Below, piece by piece: positions 38,817 through 47,128 of a stretch of DNA of 55,842 nt. Each line of letters opens with the position of its first letter. The first letter of the stretch is position 1. The position numbers and the translations under genes were made by a program. The notes beneath the pieces were generated by a model. It had not been told where the DNA came from, did not search any database, and was given only the letters and a program-made list of their open reading frames with translations. The stretch spans positions 1-55,842 of the forward strand of contig NZ_JXLE01000017.1 in the NCBI RefSeq assembly GCF_001886265.1, written 5' to 3'. The DNA is from Enterococcus thailandicus. GTDB lineage: Bacteria > Bacillota > Bacilli > Lactobacillales > Enterococcaceae.

Positions 38817-40412
38817 TTGGGTGCAGAATTAAATCAAAAATTATTTAGTGCGGCAGATAATCTCCGTAGTAAAATGGATGCGTCAGAATATAAAAATTAT
38901 TTATTGGGGCTGATTTTCTATAAATATTTATCCGACCGTTTGTTGGAACAAGTGGTTCTTTTAGCAGATGAATCCTTAGAGGAATATGACACAGTAAGCA
39001 AACAAACAATGTTGTATCGTGAATTACTTTCAGATGAAGAATCAAAAGAAGATCTGATTGCCACAATCGTTGATATTTTGGGGTATGCGATTGCGCCAGA
39101 GTATCTTTTCAACGTCTTAGCGGATCAAGCAAAACAAGCAACGTTCCAATTGAATGATTTAAATAAAGCCTTTGTGCAATTGGCATCTACCTACAATCAA
39201 TTTAATGGGTTATTTGATGATGTGGATCTCCAATCAAAAAAACTAGGGACAGATGAGCAACAACGAAATGTGACGATTACCGAAGTCATTAAGAAATTGA
39301 ATGACGTGGAAGTTTTAGGTCACGATGGGGACGTGATCGGGGATGCTTATGAATTTCTGATCAGTCAATTTGCTTCAGAAGCAGGGAAGAAAGCCGGAGA
39401 ATTTTACACGCCTCATATGGTTTCTGATATGATGGCACAAATCGTGACGTTGGATCAAAAAGAAAGTCGGTTCTTTAGTGTTTTTGATCCAACGATGGGT
39501 TCAGGTTCATTGATGTTAAACGTACGTAGCTACTTAACTCACCCAGGTAACGTTAAATATCATGGGCAAGAATTAAATACAACGACATACAATCTAGCAA
39601 AAATGAACTTGATTTTACATGGGGTAGATGCCGAAGAAATGAATCTCCGCAATGGGGATACGTTGAATAAGGACTGGCCAACAGATGAACCTTACACATT
39701 TGATGCAGTAGTGATGAACCCACCCTATTCAGCAAAATGGTCAGCAGATACGACCTTCTTAGATGATTCTCGGTTTAATCGTTATGGAAAATTAGCACCA
39801 AAATCCAAAGCAGATTTTGCGTTTCTTCTTCATGGGTTCTATCATTTGAAGGAAACGGGTACCATGGCTATCGTCTTGCCACACGGAGTTTTATTCCGTG
39901 GCGCTGCAGAAGGGATCATTCGTCAAAAATTACTAGAAGACGGCAGTATTTATGCTGTGATCGGTATGCCTGCGAACTTATTCTTTGGCACGTCGATTCC
40001 AACGACGGTTATTGTATTGAAGAAGAATCGTCAAACTCGCGATGTATTATTCATTGACGCTAGTCGAGAATTTGTCAAAGGAAAAAATCAGAATAAATTA
40101 TCGGAAGAAAACATTCAAAAAATCCTCGAAACATATGCAGAGAGAAAAGACGTAGATAAATATGCTCATTTGGCAACCTTTGATGAAATCAAAGAAAATG
40201 ACTATAACTTAAATATCCCACGCTATGTCGATACGTTCGAAGAAGAAGAACCAATTGATATGGTTCATGTCGGAAATGACATCAAGAAGATACGACAAGA
40301 ACAGCAAGTGCTAGAAAAAGAACTTTTAGAAGCTATCTCTTCCCTGCAAACAACACCTGAAAATGAAGCGTGGTTGCAAGGTGCGCTGGAGGTGTTCAAA
40401 CATGAGCAATAA
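38817..40412 (+). CDS. hsdM: type I restriction-modification system, DNA methyltransferase subunit HsdM
   Basis: 531 residues from TTG (MGAELNQKLFSAADNLRSKM), with AGGAG upstream. An N-terminal helical HsdM domain is followed by EFYTPHMVSDMMA, SAM-binding FDPTMGSGSLML (residues 223-234) and catalytic NPPY (residues 301-304, VVMNPPYSAKW), which marks an adenine-N6 methyltransferase. A C-terminal coiled part (QQVLEKELLEAISSL) contacts HsdS. It methylates host DNA and is needed for cutting. It overlaps hsdS by 11 bases. Confidence 0.97.
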   Translation: MGAELNQKLFSAADNLRSKMDASEYKNYLLGLIFYKYLSDRLLEQVVLLADESLEEYDTVSKQTMLYRELLSDEESKEDLIATIVDILGYAIAPEYLFNVLADQAKQATFQLNDLNKAFVQLASTYNQFNGLFDDVDLQSKKLGTDEQQRNVTITEVIKKLNDVEVLGHDGDVIGDAYEFLISQFASEAGKKAGEFYTPHMVSDMMAQIVTLDQKESRFFSVFDPTMGSGSLMLNVRSYLTHPGNVKYHGQELNTTTYNLAKMNLILHGVDAEEMNLRNGDTLNKDWPTDEPYTFDAVVMNPPYSAKWSADTTFLDDSRFNRYGKLAPKSKADFAFLLHGFYHLKETGTMAIVLPHGVLFRGAAEGIIRQKLLEDGSIYAVIGMPANLFFGTSIPTTVIVLKKNRQTRDVLFIDASREFVKGKNQNKLSEENIQKILETYAERKDVDKYAHLATFDEIKENDYNLNIPRYVDTFEEEEPIDMVHVGNDIKKIRQEQQVLEKELLEAISSLQTTPENEAWLQGALEVFKHEQ

Positions 40413-41583
40413 TACACAACCAGAAATCCGTTTCCCAGGATTTACGGAAGATTGGGAAGAGCGTAAGTTAAATGAGTTAGCAGAGTTCAATCCCAAATCA
40501 GACTTGCCTGAAAGATTCGAATATGTTGATTTAGAATCTGTGGTTGGAACAGAGTTGGTCGGACATAGAACGGAAAATAGATATTCCGCTCCTTCAAGAG
40601 CCCAACGCTTAGCTAAAAAAAATGATGTGTTTTATCAGACAGTGCGCCCTTATCAAAAGAATAATTATCTCTTTGACTTACCTTATGATAACTATGTTTT
40701 CTCAACAGGTTATGCACAAATGAGACCTATAGGTAATGGCTACTTTCTTTTGACTCTAATACAAGAAGAAAAATTTGTAAATAGAGTTTTAGAAAGAAGT
40801 ACAGGAACAAGCTATCCAGCTATAAATTCAAATGATCTTGCAAAGTTACCTGTTAAAGTACCAGCTGACATTCAAGAACAACAAAAAGTCGGCACTTTCT
40901 TTAAACAGATTGACAATACCATCACCCTTCATCAACGTAAGTTAGATTTGCTGAAGGAAACGAAAAAAGGATTCTTACAAAAAATGTTCCCTAAAAACGG
41001 AGCAAAAGTGCCAGAAATTCGGTTTCCTGGATTTACGAAAGATTGGGAAGAGCGGAAATTGGGAGATGTTTTCTCTGAACGATCAGAACGTAGTAGTGAG
41101 GGAGAGCTTATCTCGGTTACAATTAACTCAGGAGTTATAAAGGCAAGTGAACTTGATAGAAAAGATAATTCTAGTGATAATAAATCAAATTACAAGAAAG
41201 TTGAAGTTGGTGATATTGCGTATAATTCAATGCGGATGTGGCAAGGCGCAAGCGGATATTCTTCTTATGAGGGGATTCTAAGCCCTGCATATACTGTTAT
41301 TATTCCTAAAGAAGGAACTGATTCAAAATTCTTTGCGTATGATTTTAAGCGATATGACATGATTCAAACATTCAAGAGAAATTCACAAGGCCTGACATCT
41401 GACACATGGAATTTGAAATTTCCAACACTAAAATTAGTCAAGATAATGGTTCCTAGCATTGAGGAACAGAAACAGATTGCTGCATTTTTTGAGAGGCTTG
41501 ATAATACTATTGCCCTTCATGAGCGCGAATTAGATGTACTAAAAGAAACGAAAAAAGGCTTCTTGCAAAAGATGTTTGTTTAG
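40402..41583 (+). CDS. hsdS: type I restriction-modification system, specificity subunit HsdS
   Basis: 393 residues from the ATG at 40402 inside the hsdM end. Two target-recognition domains (about residues 20-165 and 218-355) are separated by conserved helices. The spacer repeats are explicit: PEIRFPGFT at residues 7 and 204, and LKETKKGFLQKMF after each domain. The two variable domains are more AT-rich than hsdM and hsdR. The two half-site sequences cannot be predicted by eye. No second hsdS or inverted copy is nearby, so inversion-based switching is unlikely. Confidence 0.95.
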   Translation: MSNNTQPEIRFPGFTEDWEERKLNELAEFNPKSDLPERFEYVDLESVVGTELVGHRTENRYSAPSRAQRLAKKNDVFYQTVRPYQKNNYLFDLPYDNYVFSTGYAQMRPIGNGYFLLTLIQEEKFVNRVLERSTGTSYPAINSNDLAKLPVKVPADIQEQQKVGTFFKQIDNTITLHQRKLDLLKETKKGFLQKMFPKNGAKVPEIRFPGFTKDWEERKLGDVFSERSERSSEGELISVTINSGVIKASELDRKDNSSDNKSNYKKVEVGDIAYNSMRMWQGASGYSSYEGILSPAYTVIIPKEGTDSKFFAYDFKRYDMIQTFKRNSQGLTSDTWNLKFPTLKLVKIMVPSIEEQKQIAAFFERLDNTIALHERELDVLKETKKGFLQKMFV

Positions 41584-41596
41584 GGAGGGAAGAAGA

Positions 41597-44500
41597 ATGA
41601 AAATTAGTCACCGTGAGGAAGCGGAAGTCGAAGAACAGTTGATTCGTGTACTTGGAGAAGGGCATAATCAGTGGACGTATCGTCCGGATCTAAAATCAGA
41701 AGAAGATCTTTGGGTTAATTTACGTCAAAAAATCATCTCAAACAATCAAGCGGAACTGAATGATTCTCCTTTGACCGATAAAGAGTTTGAAACGATCAAA
41801 ACCGAATTATTGCTACGGACGAAAACCCCATTTGATGCTGCGAAATGGTTAAAAGGTGAAAATGGGATGGCTCGGATCACGATTGAACGGGAAGATTCGC
41901 AATTAGGTTCTGTCTCACTTATCCTTTATTCCAATCAAGACATTGGTGGAGGAATCTCTACTTATGAAGTGGTCCATCAAATTGCAAAACGTGGAAGTAA
42001 CATAGAAGCACGGGATCGACGTTTTGACGTCACCTTATTGATCAATGGATTACCGATTGTTCAAATCGAGTTGAAACAAGTAACCGCAAAAGATGGTTTT
42101 CATCAGGCCTTTAACCAAATCAAAAAATATGCAGAAGAAGGCATGTTTCGGAACAATATCTTTTCGACCTTACAGTTGTTTGTGGTTTCTAATGAACAAA
42201 CGACTCGGTATTTTGCAAATGCCTTACCGAAAGACTTGCACCCTAAGTTTTTATTTAGTTGGCGAACGAAAGACAATGAAAAAGTAGAAAACTTATATGA
42301 GTTTTGTAAACAAGTGCTAAATATCCCGGATGCCCATCGCTTGATTGCGGATTATACGATTGTCAGTGAAGATCAAGACAATAAAACCCTCATGGTGTTA
42401 CATCCTTATCAAGTTCATGCGATTCAAGCCTTGTTTATTGCCGCAAATAAACATCAATCAGGGTATGTGTGGCATGCGACTGGTTCAGGAAAGACGTTGA
42501 CTAGTTTTGTATCTACTAAGCTTTTAGCGCGAAAATCGGGGATCGATCGAACGATCATGTTAGTGGACCGCAAAGATTTAGATAATCAGACCACCGCAGA
42601 GTTTACGAAATTTGCTTCGGAATTTAATACTGGGATTTCTTCCGGGAACGCCAAAGCGAATAGCTTGATCGTGGGAACAGGAAGTGCCAAAGAGTTAAGT
42701 GAAACCCTGTTGGCAGATGCCAATGCAAATGTTGTGATTATTACAACCCGTCAAAAGCTAGATGCGGCGTTGAAATATGCAAAGAAACAAGAAGAGAAAA
42801 AAGGAACCAATCGCTTCCAAAAATTAATGGGGCAACATATCGTGTTTGTAGTAGATGAGTGTCATCGAGCATTAAGTGCTGAAAATATGGAAGAAATCAA
42901 AAAAATGTTTCCGAAATCCACTTGGTTTGGCTTTACAGGTACACCGATTTTCCCTGAGAATCGGAAACAAGCCAAAGGGCAATTGGCACGTACGACCCAT
43001 GATCAGTATGGAGAGGTCTTGCACACCTATACCATCAAGAATGCGCTAGAAGATGGCTCGGTTTTAGGATTTCAAGTAGAGCATGAAAACACCGTGGAGC
43101 CGACTTCATTAGAGAATAAAATCTATCGGAAATTAAAAGAAGTAGAAACATATGCAGAGTATTCACCGGAACAGATCAATCGTATGATTGATCAAATGGA
43201 GCCGGTTAAAAAAGAAAGTTATTTGGACCCTACTGTTTTTGAATCAGATGAACATATCCAAAAAGTCATTCATAAAATGTTCCGTCCAGACAATGCCTAT
43301 ACAAAATTTGATTTTCGAAATGGCCGTCCAACGAAGTCTGCGATCTTAACCACGAGTTCCATTGACATGGCCAAAAAGTATTATCGAGCGATCAAAGAAA
43401 TGACGAAAGAACCTGACTGGTTAACAAAAGAGTTTCCTAATCAGCCCATTCGTGAAGGAAGAACGATGGAGGATCCTGATTTTCCACGAATCGCTATTAC
43501 CTATTCATTAGAAGAAAACAGCCGAGATTCAAGTGTCCAACAAGAAGAAATGCAAAAAATTATTGAGGAATATAATCAGTATTATGATACTTCCTGGTCA
43601 TTAGCAGACATTGAGCGTTATAACGGAGACATCAATAACCGTTTGGCACGAAAAAGAGCGGAATTCAAACAATTTGGGAAACAAATCGATTTAGTAATCG
43701 TAGTGGATCGTCTATTGACAGGTTTTGACGCACCTACGATTCAAACCCTATTTGTGGATCGTAATCTAGAGTATGCAGGATTGATTCAAGCTTTTTCACG
43801 TACGAACCGTACGTATCCTGAAAAGACAAAAGGATTGATTGTGACGTTTCGTAAGCCAGCGACAATGGAGAAGAATGTCGAGGATGCGACAAAACTGTAT
43901 TCAGAAGCAAAAGAAGAATCGGGTTTGATTTATCCAAGTTATCAGGAATCCAAAAAAAGATTCAAGCAAGCATATGGTAAGTTAAAGGAGGTTTCATCCA
44001 TGGAATCCATTGATGAACATACGCCACTTGAAATCCGTATCGAGTACGTCAAAGCATTTCAAGAATTGAATCGTGCGTATGAATCGTTAGTGACTTATGA
44101 CGATTACAATGATGACATGGTGAAATCTCCAACTTTGAACAATCAAATTCAACTTTTGGAAGAACAAATTGGCGTGTACGAGACCGTGAAGGGTTCATTA
44201 ATAGAGGAAGAACCAGAAAAAGAGGGAGAAGATTTTTCAACGATCGAATTTTATAGTGAAAATACCACGAAGTTGTATGATATTGATTCAACTTATATTG
44301 ATCAATTACTAGGAACTTATGCTGCGAATAGTTCAGATGCACGAGAAGAAATTGAAAAAGCTTTGGCTAAATTGAATAAAACAGAAGGAGTCAAAGAAGT
44401 TTACCGACAAATTTTAAATGCATTTGATGTGGGGACTTTAGATAGTAATGAAGATATCTTTGTCATTAAACGTCGCTATTTTACACAAGCAAGTGATGAT

Positions 44501-44746
44501 TTGATTCATGCCTTTTCCAATGAGTGGTTTGTCTCTGAGAAAGAATTACATGCTTCTAATCTGCAATATATGCTAGGTGAAGATCCAATTCCTAATATGA
44601 AAGCAATTATCTACAGTAAGGATTACGAAGGATATAAAGCCAAACATCCAGAAGCGAAGCCATTTAAATACACACAAGAAATGAAGCGAGCATGGCGTAA
44701 AATGTTAGATGATGAGTTGATTCCCCTTGAAAATGAATTGAGGTAA
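41597..44746 (+). CDS. hsdR: type I restriction-modification system, restriction/translocase subunit HsdR
   Basis: 1049 residues from the ATG at 41597, with AGGGAGG upstream. The nuclease core has D144, E158 and K160 (RRFDVTLL to IVQIELKQ), the PD-(D/E)xK set. The SF2 motor has WHATGSGKTLTSF, VFVVDECHRA, FGFTGTPIF and VDRLLTGFDAPTIQTLFVDR. A C-terminal helical domain ends at ENELR. It translocates DNA with ATP and cuts unmodified DNA far from the site. All catalytic motifs appear intact. In-frame codons after the stop read TRRVKKIVRFKDGSKVEV before a second stop. Confidence 0.97.
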   Translation: MKISHREEAEVEEQLIRVLGEGHNQWTYRPDLKSEEDLWVNLRQKIISNNQAELNDSPLTDKEFETIKTELLLRTKTPFDAAKWLKGENGMARITIEREDSQLGSVSLILYSNQDIGGGISTYEVVHQIAKRGSNIEARDRRFDVTLLINGLPIVQIELKQVTAKDGFHQAFNQIKKYAEEGMFRNNIFSTLQLFVVSNEQTTRYFANALPKDLHPKFLFSWRTKDNEKVENLYEFCKQVLNIPDAHRLIADYTIVSEDQDNKTLMVLHPYQVHAIQALFIAANKHQSGYVWHATGSGKTLTSFVSTKLLARKSGIDRTIMLVDRKDLDNQTTAEFTKFASEFNTGISSGNAKANSLIVGTGSAKELSETLLADANANVVIITTRQKLDAALKYAKKQEEKKGTNRFQKLMGQHIVFVVDECHRALSAENMEEIKKMFPKSTWFGFTGTPIFPENRKQAKGQLARTTHDQYGEVLHTYTIKNALEDGSVLGFQVEHENTVEPTSLENKIYRKLKEVETYAEYSPEQINRMIDQMEPVKKESYLDPTVFESDEHIQKVIHKMFRPDNAYTKFDFRNGRPTKSAILTTSSIDMAKKYYRAIKEMTKEPDWLTKEFPNQPIREGRTMEDPDFPRIAITYSLEENSRDSSVQQEEMQKIIEEYNQYYDTSWSLADIERYNGDINNRLARKRAEFKQFGKQIDLVIVVDRLLTGFDAPTIQTLFVDRNLEYAGLIQAFSRTNRTYPEKTKGLIVTFRKPATMEKNVEDATKLYSEAKEESGLIYPSYQESKKRFKQAYGKLKEVSSMESIDEHTPLEIRIEYVKAFQELNRAYESLVTYDDYNDDMVKSPTLNNQIQLLEEQIGVYETVKGSLIEEEPEKEGEDFSTIEFYSENTTKLYDIDSTYIDQLLGTYAANSSDAREEIEKALAKLNKTEGVKEVYRQILNAFDVGTLDSNEDIFVIKRRYFTQASDDLIHAFSNEWFVSEKELHASNLQYMLGEDPIPNMKAIIYSKDYEGYKAKHPEAKPFKYTQEMKRAWRKMLDDELIPLENELR

Positions 44747-44817
44747 ACGAGAAGAGTTAAGAAAATTGTACGATTCAAAGATGGTAGTAAAGTGGAAGTG
44801 TAGAAAATAGGGGTAGA

Positions 44818-44845
44818 GGCATTCTGCAGTTGCAGGATGTCTTTT
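44818..44845 (+). terminator. terminator after hsdR
   Basis: GGCATTCTGCA and TGCAGGATGTC around GT, then TTTTATTTG. Confidence 0.7.
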
Positions 44846-44856
44846 ATTTGTTCACA

Positions 44857-44892
44857 TTTTATAACGAAGTATTTAAGACAGCTATTGAATAA
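44857..44892 (+). pseudogene. 3' remnant of a lipoprotein gene
   Basis: FYNEVFKTAIE then stop matches the end of the lipoprotein at 37553-38326 (YNEVFKKVIE). Only these last codons remain, directly after the hsdR terminator. It marks the right edge of the RM cassette. Confidence 0.75.
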
Positions 44893-44945
44893 TGTTTCCT
44901 CCACCTTTTTCATTCATTTACCCCACCCCATTGTTATATGACCGT
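44861..44945 (+). repeat. direct repeat copy B, right of the RM locus
   Basis: 85 bases matching 38295-38379 with 9 mismatches and no gaps. A second identical block (23 bases) follows in each copy after an unrelated terminator. Confidence 0.9.
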
Positions 44946-45205
44946 GTTTCGAGAGGAACCTATAAAAAGCATAGGCTAACTAGGGGTTCCTTTTTCTTTT
45001 GTTTTTTTGGAATCCGCTTAAGTGAAATGTATCTGAAATGAAACGGAGATAAAGTGATTTTTTGTTGTAATGACAAGGTTTTAGCTGTTTCAGATACCAT
45101 GTAACCCAAAATAGTTTATTGAGAAAATAGGAGAGTATTTGATACTAACTAGTAGGAAAAAATGAGATAAAAAGTAAATGGAATCATTTCAGGTAATCTC
45201 AAATA

Positions 45206-45255
45206 AAAAAATATACAGTCCTGTGGCACTTTACCTATGGGACTGTATATTTTTT
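45206..45255. terminator. strong hairpin near the right end of the island
   Basis: AAAAAATATACAGTCC and its exact complement enclose 18 bases. A/T ends make it a bidirectional terminator that would insulate island and chromosome. Confidence 0.85.
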
Positions 45256-45274
45256 ACTCTCAGCGGGCTTGTTT

Positions 45275-45294
45275 TGACTCCGTGTCTGACTCCG
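45275..45294 (+). repeat. right arm-type repeat pair TGACTCCG
   Basis: Two copies starting 12 bases apart (45275 and 45287), 106 bases before attR, same strand and same period as the left pair. Confidence 0.6.
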
Positions 45295-45400
45295 TCGTAT
45301 TGATTTTAAATGATATTTGATGACCATTTAACAGGTCATTTTTGAAATTTTTGTCTCTATATGACTCAGTTTGATAATTATTGATAGATCAATTTGGGTC

Positions 45401-45429
45401 TATATCGAACAAGGGAAGATTGCGAAAGT
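45401..45429. repeat. attR: attR core, 29-bp direct repeat
   Basis: Identical to 32655-32683; marks the right island boundary. Confidence 0.95.
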
Positions 45430-45448
45430 TAACGCATCTGCCCAATAA
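45401..45448 (+). pseudogene. displaced native 3' end of mnmG
   Basis: Reads [15 protein letters not shown] then TAA, the pre-insertion end of MnmG. It is now cut off from the rest of the gene by the island. Native terminator at 45467 follows. Confidence 0.9.
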
Positions 45449-45466
45449 ATTTTTAAAATAAAAAGA

Positions 45467-45511
45467 GAACTTGAGCTGTAATAATTTATATACTTGCTCG
45501 AGTTCTTTTTT
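45467..45511 (+). terminator. native mnmG terminator, now orphaned
   Basis: GAACTTGAGC and GCTCGAGTTC with one mismatch, then six T, just after the displaced mnmG end. Confidence 0.85.
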
Positions 45512-45598
45512 GTTCGTTTTTTAGTGCGAATTTTTTTAAGATTGTCCAAGGAAGCATTGCAAGAAAAAGAAAATTGCGTTAAAGTAGGAGAAGATTCT

Positions 45599-45619
45599 GT
45601 GAAACAATTTCTGTTTCAC
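45599..45619. promoter_or_regulatory. inverted pair of parS half-sites / hairpin before rsmG
   Basis: GTGAAACA, ATTTC, TGTTTCAC. Each arm equals half of parS (TGTTTCAC), but the order is inside-out. It also forms an 8-bp hairpin directly upstream of rsmG. Confidence 0.4.
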
Positions 45620-45635
45620 AATGAAAGGACTAATT

Positions 45636-46349
45636 ATGACACCAGAAGAATTTCGCCAAGCATTAGCAGAAAAACAAATTCATTTATCAGATCATCAGAT
45701 GGAGCAATTTACCACGTATTTTAAAACACTAGTTGAGTGGAATGAAAAAATGAATTTAACAGCTATTACAGATGAAAATGAAGTGTATTTGAAACATTTT
45801 TATGATTCACTGACACTGGCTTTTGAAGTTGACTTTACCGAGAAGCTTTCTTTGTGTGATGTTGGATCAGGCGCAGGCTTTCCAAGTATTCCATTAAAAA
45901 TTGTTTTTCCAGAGCTACAAATTACAATTGTTGACTCATTAAATAAACGAATTACTTTCTTAACAGAATTAACTAACTTATTAGGTATTAGTGCTTCTTT
46001 ATACCATGATCGCGCAGAAACATTTGGGCAAAACATAGAATTTCGTGAATCTTTTGACTTAGTTACTGCAAGGGCTGTTGCTAGATTAAACGTATTGGCA
46101 GAATTATGTATGCCACTAGTCAAGTTAGGTGGTCATTTTTATGCATTAAAAGCTGCTAAAAGTGAAGAAGAATTGACTGAAGCAAAACATGCAATTGCTA
46201 TCTTGGGTGGTAAATTTATCAAGGAGACAGCAGTTGATCTGCCAAAAATTTCGGATCAACGTCATATTCTTACTATAGAAAAGAAAAAAGTCACACCAAA
46301 AAAATATCCAAGAAAACCTGGATTGCCTAATAAGCAACCCATTAAGTAG
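45636..46349 (+). CDS. rsmG: 16S rRNA (guanine527-N7)-methyltransferase RsmG
   Basis: 237 residues from the ATG at 45636 ([20 protein letters not shown]), with AAAGGA upstream; an ATG at 45621 is the wrong side of the site. [20 protein letters not shown] is the SAM-binding motif; [20 protein letters not shown] is conserved. It methylates G527 of 16S rRNA; loss gives low-level streptomycin resistance in relatives. Normally next to mnmG (gidA-gidB); here the island separates them. Confidence 0.96.
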   Translation: MTPEEFRQALAEKQIHLSDHQMEQFTTYFKTLVEWNEKMNLTAITDENEVYLKHFYDSLTLAFEVDFTEKLSLCDVGSGAGFPSIPLKIVFPELQITIVDSLNKRITFLTELTNLLGISASLYHDRAETFGQNIEFRESFDLVTARAVARLNVLAELCMPLVKLGGHFYALKAAKSEEELTEAKHAIAILGGKFIKETAVDLPKISDQRHILTIEKKKVTPKKYPRKPGLPNKQPIK

Positions 46350-46360
46350 GAGGAGAAGAG

Positions 46361-47128
46361 ATGGCACAAATTATATCTGTTGCAAACCAAAAAGGTGGAG
46401 TTGGTAAAACGACAACTACAGTTAATCTAGGTGCTTGTCTTGCTAGCCTAGGAAAAAAAGTACTCTTAGTTGATATGGATGCGCAAGGAAATGCTACTAG
46501 CGGTGTGGGTGTCCGAAAACCGGATGTTAAGCAAGATATTTACGATGTATTGGTGAATGAATTGCCAATTGCAGAAGCAACGATTGTAACAGAACATGAA
46601 AATTTAAATATCGTGCCTGCTACTCTCCAATTAGCTGGAGCAGAAATTGAATTAACTTCTATGATGGCTAGAGAATCTCGATTAAAAGGTTCTTTAGCAG
46701 AAGTAAAGAATCAATATGATTATATTTTGATTGATTGCCCGCCTTCTTTAGGCCACTTAACAATCAATTCGTTTACTGCTAGTGATGCAATTTTAATACC
46801 TGTCCAGTGTGAGTATTATGCTTTAGAAGGCTTAAGCCAATTACTTAATACCGTTCGTTTAGTACAAAAACATTTTAACCCCGACTTAGAAATTGCTGGC
46901 GTTTTATTAACGATGTATGATGCAAGAACGAACCTTGGGACAGAAGTTGTTGAAGAAGTTCGTAAGTATTTCCGTGAAAAAGTCTATGATACGATTATTC
47001 CAAGAAATGTTCGTTTATCAGAAGCACCAAGTCATGGTCTACCAATTATTGACTACGATCCACGTTCTCGAGGAGCAGAAGTTTATCAAGCATTGGCAAA
47101 GGAAGTGGTTGATCGTGAAGAAAAATAA
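46361..47128 (+). CDS. parA: chromosome partitioning ATPase ParA (Soj)
   Basis: 255 residues. Deviant Walker A KGGVGKTTTTVNLG, VDMDAQGNATSGVG and IDCPPSLGHLTIN are the ParA motifs. It forms an ATP-dependent DNA-bound switch that works with ParB and modulates DnaA. Cotranscribed with rsmG (11 bases) and parB (overlap of 14). Confidence 0.96.
   Translation: MAQIISVANQKGGVGKTTTTVNLGACLASLGKKVLLVDMDAQGNATSGVGVRKPDVKQDIYDVLVNELPIAEATIVTEHENLNIVPATLQLAGAEIELTSMMARESRLKGSLAEVKNQYDYILIDCPPSLGHLTINSFTASDAILIPVQCEYYALEGLSQLLNTVRLVQKHFNPDLEIAGVLLTMYDARTNLGTEVVEEVRKYFREKVYDTIIPRNVRLSEAPSHGLPIIDYDPRSRGAEVYQALAKEVVDREEK

Larger units (their letters stand above)
44893..45400. other. gene-free right end of the island
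   Basis: Contains the rest of repeat B, a terminator AGGAACC / GGTTCCT (44954-44996), the 23-base repeat (45029-45051), an inverted TTTCAGATAC (45088-45097), a long hairpin (45206-45255), the arm repeats (45275-45294) and an ATGACC / GGTCAT pair near 45319-45344. No gene seen. Confidence 0.7.
32655..45429. mobile_element. 12.75-kb integrative island inserted in mnmG, carrying a type I restriction-modification system
   Basis: The island is bounded by a 29-bp perfect direct repeat (32655-32683 and 45401-45429) lying in the last codons of mnmG. An integrase is adjacent to the left repeat. Island modules in order: integrase and repressor (minus strand); excisionase; triple-hairpin region; orphan 239-residue gene; fused half-regulators; zinc-ribbon membrane protein; small membrane protein; lipoprotein; hsdM-hsdS-hsdR. 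No replication initiator, relaxase, capsid or terminase gene was recognised. The int-repressor-divergent-xis order resembles phage-inducible islands and many integrative elements, but the rest does not fit a full satellite. The classification as a non-autonomous genomic island is inference; the att structure is seen directly. Confidence 0.9.

Noticed and set aside
32655-45429. Phage-inducible chromosomal island or prophage remnant
   Set aside because: int, repressor and divergent xis fit, but no primase, replication, terminase or capsid gene was recognised.
32655-45429. Integrative conjugative element
   Set aside because: No relaxase, coupling protein or type IV secretion genes are present in 12.7 kb.
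45494-45724. 76-codon frame before rsmG
   Set aside because: It starts in the orphan mnmG terminator and overlaps rsmG in another phase.
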